Shown one piece after another: positions 13,575 to 19,312 of a DNA stretch of 19,312 bases (position 1 is the first letter of the stretch; the number at the start of each line of letters is the position of its first letter). Made by a program: the position numbers and the translations under genes. The stretch is from contig JALXCX010000230.1 of assembly GCA_026990725.1 (NCBI GenBank), positions 1-19,312 of the forward strand. Direction: 5' to 3'. This DNA is from Desulfobulbaceae bacterium (lineage in GTDB: Bacteria; Desulfobacterota; Desulfobulbia; Desulfobulbales; Desulfobulbaceae). The notes beneath the pieces are model-generated. The model saw only the letters and a program-made list of their open reading frames with translations. It ran no database searches and was not told where the DNA came from.

Positions 13575-15959
13575 ATGGCTTCAGGCCCAGATAAACTTGC
13601 TGTTGATTTTGAAGAAGTTCAAAAGACCCTTGAACTCTATCCCAGTATTAACATAATACAGGTTGAAGGGGATCCGCCGGACAACTATGAAATTGAGTAT
13701 CTGCTCAATGGGTATGTCCGGGACGTGGATGGCAACATACGAACGGGGGCGCAGCACAGAATCCGTCTCAGCCTTCCCTTTGGCTACCCGCATTTTCCTC
13801 CATCTGTTAAGCCGCTTACTTCTATTTTTCATCCTGATATAGATCCAGATGCCATACGCATAGCTGCATACTGGCAGAAGAATCCTGATATTTCTGAACT
13901 TATTCTCCATATCGGAGAAATGATTTGCGGTACTATCTATAACCTTGAAGACCCATTTAATCAGGAAGCTGCCGACTGGTTCGCAGAACATCTGAAGGAC
14001 CTCCCTCTAGATAGTGTTCAGGTTGGTGATATTGAGCCTGATGCTCCTGTTGAAGAGCATGACGATACTTTTGACCTGCTTGGCCTTGACGAAGAAGATG
14101 ACGCCACTGAAGATTCTCAGGAGACAGACGAACAGCTTGATCTTATCCGTTTGCGAATCGAACAAAAAGAGATGGTTGCCGCAGGTGAACTCCTCGCAGC
14201 TATTCCCGAGTCAACTTTTGTGCCGGACAGGGAGGAAATAGAGCATGTAATTTCATCTTCTTTGCGGGAAAGCAACAGGCTTATTCTTGACGCAGAACAA
14301 CTCGAAGAACAGGGAGCTGTTAAAGAAGCTCTTGCACTTGCCGACCAGATTGCCGAGATGGCGGTCGACACCCCGGGGCTGGATGATCTTCGACTGAGGC
14401 TTGGCCAGGCACAGATTCTGTCAGAGTCCTTTACAGAGGGGGAAGAAGGCGTTCAGGATGGAGCGTTATCAACGGCGAGTGCCGTTGATAACGCAGAACA
14501 GAAAAAAGGCCGGCAAGCCGCCTTAAAGCCAGATGCCGCAAAGATTAAAACAGCAGGATTGCCTGTAAAACCTATTGTCACAGGAGGTGTTCTCTTACTT
14601 GCTCTGGCCGGATTTGGACTCCTCTATTTCAAAGATTCCAGTTCCCTGAAACAGGCAGAAAATAAATGGCAGCAGGCCAGGCAATACATCCACAACAAAC
14701 AGTACAAGAGCGCCCAGGAAGCTGCCCAGGCTGTTCTAGTGCCGCTGAACAAAGTCCTCATCAGAAAATCCCAAAAAAAAGAACTGCAGGAAAATGTAAC
14801 AAAGTTCCTCAACACAACTGAACTGAAGCAGGGATTGCTGGGTAAAACCCTCTACAAACACCAGTATATGCCAATTGAGACTGTCAGCCTTTTAAAGCAG
14901 CTTGAACCTTTAACTGCACAAGGTGACGCTTTTCTCAAGGCAGGCAAAATACGCAAGGCGATTACGTCCTATGGAAAAGCTCAGGAGTTTGCCAGGATCA
15001 ACAAGCTGGACCTTCAGGAACAGACCATTAACCAGACAATCAACAACCTGCGTTTTGAAGAAACACTGGCCATTGCCCGTAAGGCTGAAAATGCCGAAGA
15101 ATGGGAAAATGCTGCGGCAACCTATCGACGGGCTCTGGAAATTGCCCAAACACTTTCTGATGCCGAAGGCACTGGAGAGATCAGTAAAAAACTTGCTGCG
15201 GCAACCTTCCGGCACGAACTGGATCAATCCAAGGCAACGTTTACAGAAGCCCAATGGCAAAAAACCATTGAAATGCTGGAAGATGCCAAAAAGCTGCTGA
15301 ATGAAAGCCCGGATACCGTTTCCAGCACAGAACGAAAAGAACTGGACCTCCTGCTGGCCGATTCACGCCTGTACCAGATTCTCTCTCTGGCCCGTCATTC
15401 CTATGAAACACGCAAGTGGGACGCAGCAATCCAGCAATACCAGCAATCCCTTGACCTGCTGAGAACACAGCAAAATGCCTTTGCGGGAGCACATGATCAG
15501 GATATACCAAAAATTGAAAAAACCATCCTGATGATTAAGATAGCCCGGGATCAAAGCAGGGCAACAAAAGCTGAGCAGAAAAATGATCTCCGGACAACAC
15601 TTGATCAGTACAAGAGCATTAGAAATTCAATAGCCTCATCCCGCTTCAGCGCAGACAAAGATATCCAGGCGATTAAGAAGAATGTTGACGGAAAAATCAG
15701 AGTGAAGAGTACAAAGTTGTCCCTGGCTAAACGTGAGAACTGGTTGCTCAAAAACTATGAATCCATCTTCCATAAAGCCTACCCGTCCTCACGATCATCA
15801 AAATTGAGCCACCCGAAAGTCACGTTTCTCAAACAGAAAAAAGGCAAACAATTCTTCAACCTGAGTTGTGTAGAACGAAACCATGGGAGTTCCTTCAGGC
15901 TTGAAGTCAATTATCAGTATAATCTGGCCACCGGCAAATGGAGCATCTACTATAATTGA
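13575..15959 (+). CDS. Membrane protein with N-terminal E2/UBC-like domain and TPR-like repeats
   Basis: A 794-residue protein of unknown function. Residues about 8-140 have the layout of a ubiquitin-conjugating enzyme: helix 1 (LAVDFEEVQKTLELYP), an antiparallel sheet with YEIEYLLNGYVRD and HRIRLSLPF, YPHFPP (71-76, the E2 YPxxPP signature), LTSIFHPDID (81-90, the HPN motif), W100, and DPFNQEAADWF (126-136). The catalytic Cys slot, seven residues after HPDI, is Ile96; the domain's only Cys, C118, falls on a later helix, so classical E2 chemistry is unlikely. Then come an acidic linker (152-187), a TPR-like helical part (188-285), one TM helix (about 334-352) preceded by Lys/Arg, and TPR-like units (360-390, 447-475, 497-528, 604-630). 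The last 70 residues are predicted beta-rich. The N-terminus should be cytoplasmic and the repeats periplasmic. The start has AAGG 6 nt upstream. Confidence 0.8.
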   Translation: MASGPDKLAVDFEEVQKTLELYPSINIIQVEGDPPDNYEIEYLLNGYVRDVDGNIRTGAQHRIRLSLPFGYPHFPPSVKPLTSIFHPDIDPDAIRIAAYWQKNPDISELILHIGEMICGTIYNLEDPFNQEAADWFAEHLKDLPLDSVQVGDIEPDAPVEEHDDTFDLLGLDEEDDATEDSQETDEQLDLIRLRIEQKEMVAAGELLAAIPESTFVPDREEIEHVISSSLRESNRLILDAEQLEEQGAVKEALALADQIAEMAVDTPGLDDLRLRLGQAQILSESFTEGEEGVQDGALSTASAVDNAEQKKGRQAALKPDAAKIKTAGLPVKPIVTGGVLLLALAGFGLLYFKDSSSLKQAENKWQQARQYIHNKQYKSAQEAAQAVLVPLNKVLIRKSQKKELQENVTKFLNTTELKQGLLGKTLYKHQYMPIETVSLLKQLEPLTAQGDAFLKAGKIRKAITSYGKAQEFARINKLDLQEQTINQTINNLRFEETLAIARKAENAEEWENAAATYRRALEIAQTLSDAEGTGEISKKLAAATFRHELDQSKATFTEAQWQKTIEMLEDAKKLLNESPDTVSSTERKELDLLLADSRLYQILSLARHSYETRKWDAAIQQYQQSLDLLRTQQNAFAGAHDQDIPKIEKTILMIKIARDQSRATKAEQKNDLRTTLDQYKSIRNSIASSRFSADKDIQAIKKNVDGKIRVKSTKLSLAKRENWLLKNYESIFHKAYPSSRSSKLSHPKVTFLKQKKGKQFFNLSCVERNHGSSFRLEVNYQYNLATGKWSIYYN

Positions 15960-16217
15960 TCAGTGATGGTGCCCCGAGCCATGATGATGGTGATGATGTA
16001 CGCCTCCTCCTGCAAGGGGCCCCCCAACTCTACCCAGCGTCTCTTCGAGAGCTGTTTCAGCTTCTTCAAGTGATTTTACGGCGTTTCGTAACAACACAGC
16101 TACTTCCGGATTATCAACAGTCAGCTTATCGGCCCACTGTGAAAATTCTTTGCCATGCCCCTGGTTATGTTCAATCCAGTGCGGCAGCATGACGCGCAGT
16201 TTCTCAATATTATTCAT
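15960..16217 (-). CDS. Small CooT-associated helical protein with natural polyhistidine tail
   Basis: An 85-residue soluble protein. The N-terminal half resembles a small helical domain that I recall beside or fused to CooT (LRVMLPHWIEHNQGHGKEFSQWA), with H13, H17 and H21 spaced i, i+4, i+8 on one helix face. A second helix spans about 36-63. The glycine-rich end carries HHHHHH (74-79), GSG, then HHH (83-85), almost identical to an engineered His tag but encoded in genomic context. Nickel or other divalent metal storage or delivery is the natural inference. GGAG is correctly placed before the ATG, 38 nt after cooT. The stop codon abuts the convergent gene's stop with no gap. Confidence 0.8.
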   Translation of the reverse strand: MNNIEKLRVMLPHWIEHNQGHGKEFSQWADKLTVDNPEVAVLLRNAVKSLEEAETALEETLGRVGGPLAGGGVHHHHHHGSGHHH

Positions 16218-16255
16218 TTGAGCTCCAACTTCTAATTCCTAAGGATATCAATCTG

Positions 16256-16459
16256 TTATTCCGCGTCCTGATCCGGGACCAGAATAACGGATCCCCCAAG
16301 AAAATTTATTTCTTTAACATGGACACCAGGAACCGTCACAGGATCTTCAAAAAATGTCGATAAGACGACCCCTTCCGGTGTTACTTCAAGTCCGGTCACA
16401 GATTCCATAACCGGTTTTTGATCACCTTCTTGCTCAACAAGCACATTGATCTGACACAT
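16256..16459 (-). CDS. cooT: CooT-family nickel-binding protein
   Basis: A 67-residue protein starting MCQINVLVEQEG, matching CooT, the small dimeric Ni(II)-binding protein first linked to carbon monoxide dehydrogenase maturation in Rhodospirillum rubrum; the nickel ligand is Cys2, present here. Typical family segments follow: VMESVTGLEVTPEGVVLSTFFEDP and VHVKEINFLGGSVIL. The open frame extends 24 residues upstream, but the start at 16459 is favoured by the family N-terminus and a very strong ribosome binding site. It lies between kdsD and the His-tailed gene on the same strand; the 111 nt upstream may hold its own promoter. No CODH genes are visible in the window. Confidence 0.9.
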   Translation of the reverse strand: MCQINVLVEQEGDQKPVMESVTGLEVTPEGVVLSTFFEDPVTVPGVHVKEINFLGGSVILVPDQDAE

Positions 16460-16464
16460 TTGCA

Positions 16465-16471
16465 CTCCCCC
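16465..16471 (-). promoter_or_regulatory. Ribosome binding site fixing the cooT start
   Basis: GGGGGAG on the minus strand, 5 nt from the ATG at 16459. It places Cys2 directly after the initiator Met as required for the CooT nickel site. Confidence 0.8.
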
Positions 16472-16570
16472 TGTTTTAATAAAACTAAACGGCCCAATCA
16501 CAACATACTGGAATATCAAAATATTTTCCAATTTAGGGGGCAGAATGAGTACCGAAAATTTTTAAAAAAC

Positions 16571-17542
16571 CTAAATCAGAAAACGAAACTCGCCTTTACC
16601 AAGCAGGTCGTGCAAATGAAGGATCCCGGCCAGCGTGCCGGCTTCATCTACAGCTGCAAGGACTGTAATTTCACGACTCTGCATAAGGCTCAAGGCATCT
16701 GCTGCCATGAGATCAGGTGATATACTTACTGGATTCCTGGTCATTACCTGTGCCACGCGACTCTGCTCAATGGAGTTTCCGTCAAGGAGCAGTCGCCTGA
16801 TATCCCCGTCTGTCACAATACCTACCAGTTTACCTGATGCCGACACGACAAGAACCGCGCCAATATTCTTTGCATTGAGCTCGGTAATAACCTCTGCCAT
16901 CGAAGAATTATCTGAAACTGTCGGCACTTGATCATCTTTCAGCATTACCTCGCGCACAGCAACTTTCAGGCGTTCTCCCAGACTTCCCCCCGGATGATTA
17001 CGTCGAAAATCTTCAGCCCGGAACTGCTTACGCTTCAGCAGGGCAACGGCCAGAGCATCTCCCAGAGCCAGTGTTGCCGTGGACGACGTCGTGGGGGCAA
17101 GCCCCAAGGGACACGCTTCCCTTGGTACCGTAACATTAAGCGTTACTTCTGCGTATTTCGACAGGGTAGAGGCTGTTCCACCGGTCATGGCAATAATTTT
17201 GACAGCCCGCTCTTTGAGGCTGGACAATAAACCGTTAAGTTCAGTGGTTTCACCTGAATAGGAAAGCGCCAGCACAATATCTGTCGCACTGACCATGCCC
17301 AAATCGCCGTGCATAGCTTCAACCGGATGGAGAAAAAAAGAAGGCGTACCTGTAGAATTCAGGGTTGCTGAAATTTTCTGACCAACCAGCCCGGACTTGC
17401 CAATACCCGTAATCACCAGACGACTCGGACAGGCCATGATCAAATCAACAGCCCTCTCAAACTCATCACCAAGATTATCCCTGACCGCGTAAATACCCTC
17501 CGCCTCGATACTCAAGACTTCCCGTGCCTGTTCAACGCTCAT
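16571..17542 (-). CDS. kdsD: Arabinose-5-phosphate isomerase (KdsD/KpsF)
   Basis: Interconverts ribulose-5-phosphate and arabinose-5-phosphate, the first committed step to KDO for lipopolysaccharide. The 323 residues hold a SIS domain (about 30-175) and two CBS repeats (about 203-258 and 268-323). Catalytic positions of the E. coli enzyme line up with a constant offset of ten: K49 (GIGKSG), H78 (EAMHGD), E101 (SGETTE) and H183 (NHPGGSLG). The start overlaps the stop of the upstream reductase (ATGA), so the genes are co-transcribed, although other KDO genes are absent. It supports a Gram-negative, LPS-bearing host. Confidence 0.95.
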   Translation of the reverse strand: MSVEQAREVLSIEAEGIYAVRDNLGDEFERAVDLIMACPSRLVITGIGKSGLVGQKISATLNSTGTPSFFLHPVEAMHGDLGMVSATDIVLALSYSGETTELNGLLSSLKERAVKIIAMTGGTASTLSKYAEVTLNVTVPREACPLGLAPTTSSTATLALGDALAVALLKRKQFRAEDFRRNHPGGSLGERLKVAVREVMLKDDQVPTVSDNSSMAEVITELNAKNIGAVLVVSASGKLVGIVTDGDIRRLLLDGNSIEQSRVAQVMTRNPVSISPDLMAADALSLMQSREITVLAAVDEAGTLAGILHLHDLLGKGEFRFLI

Positions 17543-18546
17543 TTATCTGGCCTCAAATCAATAACTATCCGGCCCCTGGTCCGAGCCTGCAGCATTTCGT
17601 CAATCATCGGACTTACCTGTTCTAAAGTAATACATGTACTTACTTCCTCCAGCATGTCAAGCTTCCACGGTCCTGACAGTCGCTGCCAGATGGCTTCACG
17701 TCTTGCTATCGGGCAGCTTGCCGAATCGATACCAACAAGGCTGACTCCCCGCAAAATAAAAGGGTACACGGTTAAGGGTAAATCCCCGGATGCCGCATTG
17801 CCGCAACAGGTGACAACACCATCATAACGAGTCGCTTTTATTGCTGAGGCAAGAATTTCACCGCCAACAGTATCAACTACACCAGTCCAACGTTCTCTAA
17901 GCAGAGCGACACCGGGACGGGCCGTTGCCTGTTTTCTATTAAGAATCGTAGTGCAGCCCAGCTGTTGTAAAAAGACATGTTCGCTCTCCTTCCCCGTAAC
18001 CCCGGCAATCTCAAACCCTGCTTTACTGAGCAGAGCAACAGCTATTGATCCCACCCCGCCGGTAGCACCGGTTACAAGGATATGACCTTTATCCGGCGTT
18101 ACCCCCAACTCCAGAAGACGGTCAACACATTGGGCTGCTGTAAAACCGGCTGTTCCCAACTGCATTGTTTCATATAAGGTAATACCATCAGGTTTTCTTA
18201 ACACCCATTCAGCCGGAACCCGAACAAACTCGGCAAACCCGCCGTCTGTATTCATGCCAAGATCAAATCCCATACAGATCACTTCCTCGCCAACGTTGAA
18301 CTGATGAGCGTTTGAATCTTCCACCACACCGGCCGCATCCACCCCCGGAGTGTGGGGATATTTCCGCGTTACCCCGCGGTTACCGGTTGCAGACAGGGCA
18401 TCTTTATAATTTAACGATGAAAAATGAACCCTGATAAGAACATCTCCGGGTGGAAGGTCGGTAAGAAATAGCTCTTCAACAGCCCGTGTAAATCCCTGTT
18501 CAGAATCGCCCCGGACCACAAGGGCTCGATACTTATTTTTAGACAT
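17539..18546 (-). CDS. YhdH/AcuI-family NADPH-dependent oxidoreductase
   Basis: A 335-residue zinc-independent medium-chain dehydrogenase/reductase. Family segments visible are FSSLNYKDALSATGNRGVTR, PHTPGVDAAGVVEDS, the Rossmann motif LVTGATGGVGSIAVALL (about 157-173), FVDTVGGE-like VVDTVGGEIL and the C-terminal RTRGRIVIDL. YhdH/AcuI proteins reduce acryloyl-CoA or quinone-like enones with NADPH; which substrate applies here is not evident. GGA lies about 10 nt before the ATG. It is 22 nt after birA and overlaps kdsD by 4 nt, inside one minus-strand operon whose genes share no obvious pathway. Confidence 0.9.
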   Translation of the reverse strand: MSKNKYRALVVRGDSEQGFTRAVEELFLTDLPPGDVLIRVHFSSLNYKDALSATGNRGVTRKYPHTPGVDAAGVVEDSNAHQFNVGEEVICMGFDLGMNTDGGFAEFVRVPAEWVLRKPDGITLYETMQLGTAGFTAAQCVDRLLELGVTPDKGHILVTGATGGVGSIAVALLSKAGFEIAGVTGKESEHVFLQQLGCTTILNRKQATARPGVALLRERWTGVVDTVGGEILASAIKATRYDGVVTCCGNAASGDLPLTVYPFILRGVSLVGIDSASCPIARREAIWQRLSGPWKLDMLEEVSTCITLEQVSPMIDEMLQARTRGRIVIDLRPDK

Positions 18547-18568
18547 AAAGTAAGGTCCTATTATTCAG

Positions 18569-19312
18569 TCATCTGGATTGAAATCGAATCGGATGAAGAT
18601 CACCTGCAACAACACGATGTTCCACAAAATGCTCATCAAGGATAATATATCTGCCATCCGGGGCAAGCCCCTTGCCGGTAGCCCGTATGACGCCTTCAGA
18701 GCTCTCATATTCAAGATATTTCCCCAGCAGATAATCACGGGTTTGCCAGTCTGCAAGTACACCTTCTCTGTCAGACTCAAACCTTGTGACAGCAGCAAGC
18801 ATTGCCTGGACCAGTTTCTGTAAAAGAGGAACCAACTCGACCCTGGCAACTTGAGCATGGTACAATGAAAAGACCCTGCTCCGCAAGGGCTCAGGAAAAA
18901 GATCAAGATTGGTTTGTACATTTATACCAACACCGATAACCAGATATTCCGGCCCCATACCGCCAGCCATCGGACCGGCTTCGGTGAGGATTCCACCGAG
19001 TTTTTTACCTTCTATGAAGAGATCATTGGGCCATTTTAATTGTATCATTCTGCTGGTGTATTCCGACAGCCCCTGACAAATCCCGACTCCGGCGGCCAGG
19101 GTAACCAGTGAAAGATCCTGCATGCTGATCTCCGGCCTGATAATTACAGAAAAATAAAGACCACCTTGAGGAGAAATGAATGTCCGCCCCCCTCTTCCCC
19201 TGCCTTCTGTCTGCGTATCAGCAGAGACAACCGTGCCCTGGGAAGCGCCGTTACCAGCCCTGCGAAGAGCCTCTGAATTCGTCGAATCAATGACAGGGAA
19301 ATGATATATCAC
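18569..19312 (-). CDS. birA: Biotin--[acetyl-CoA-carboxylase] ligase (BirA), N-terminus at window edge
   Basis: Attaches biotin to carboxylase carrier domains through biotinyl-AMP. Visible motifs are IDSTNSEALR (about 8-17), the biotin-loop GRGRGGRTFISPQGG (37-51), LKWPNDLFI (92-100), KKLGGILTE (103-111) and IGVGINV (126-132), followed by the small C-terminal SH3-like domain (about 200-247). The frame is open to the last base of the window, where the first codon reads GTG. So either this is a short, non-regulatory ligase starting there, or an N-terminal helix-turn-helix domain lies beyond the window. Confidence 0.93.
   Translation of the reverse strand: MIYHFPVIDSTNSEALRRAGNGASQGTVVSADTQTEGRGRGGRTFISPQGGLYFSVIIRPEISMQDLSLVTLAAGVGICQGLSEYTSRMIQLKWPNDLFIEGKKLGGILTEAGPMAGGMGPEYLVIGVGINVQTNLDLFPEPLRSRVFSLYHAQVARVELVPLLQKLVQAMLAAVTRFESDREGVLADWQTRDYLLGKYLEYESSEGVIRATGKGLAPDGRYIILDEHFVEHRVVAGDLHPIRFQSR

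Noticed and set aside
15960..16010. Vector or tag contamination explaining the HHHHHHGSGHHH end
   Set aside because: The tail is in frame with a native-looking small protein having its own ribosome binding site, it directly abuts a genomic gene, and no vector sequence is visible. Metal-binding His tails occur naturally in nickel proteins.
16460..16570. NikR-type operator upstream of cooT
   Set aside because: No GTATGA-N16-TCATAC arrangement was found; only an imperfect TGGAATAT/ATATTTTCCA dyad is present.

Overview
The window reads as ordinary chromosome of a Gram-negative anaerobe, most likely a deltaproteobacterium of the Desulfobulbales/Desulfobacterota type. This is inferred from the gene set: BamD and arabinose-5-phosphate isomerase (outer membrane and LPS), the C5 heme enzyme HemL, AtpZ/AtpI, a NIL-domain ferredoxin of the kind found in sulfate reducers and methanogens, orphan LarB, and CooT. 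Base composition and codon use look even throughout. No rRNA, tRNA, CRISPR array or complete transposon was seen.

Layout. (1) 1-1870, minus: hemL, atpZ, atpI (cut by the window edge), from a strong promoter at 1915-1944. (2) 2001-4387, plus: a divergent promoter, trxA, trxB and bamD, closed by a strong bidirectional terminator at 4350-4387. (3) 4427-6517, minus: an APH-like kinase, a P-loop kinase translationally coupled to it through TGATG, and the NIL-ferredoxin. (4) 6677-11633, plus: larB, then a near-consensus promoter driving a fused secDF, a YkgJ-type CxxC protein and an HD phosphohydrolase, the last three overlapping. (5) 11634-11918: an intergenic region with hairpins and a 153-bp MITE (terminal inverted repeats starting GTAA, perfect 8-bp target duplication), just upstream of a HAD hydrolase. 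(6) 12556-15959: a DUF4388 (PATAN) protein and, divergent across 407 AT-rich bases, a 794-residue membrane protein with an N-terminal ubiquitin-conjugating-enzyme (E2)-like domain lacking the catalytic cysteine, then a transmembrane helix and TPR-like repeats. (7) 15960-19312, minus: birA, yhdH-type reductase and kdsD, followed by cooT and a small protein ending in a natural HHHHHHGSGHHH tail.

Two observations stand out. The E2-like/TM/TPR protein has no E1, JAB peptidase or ubiquitin-like partner beside it, so it looks like a non-catalytic use of the E2 fold. The MITE is fully delimited by sequence and resembles IS66-family ends. A third theme is nickel: larB, cooT and the His-tailed protein all point to nickel cofactor handling.
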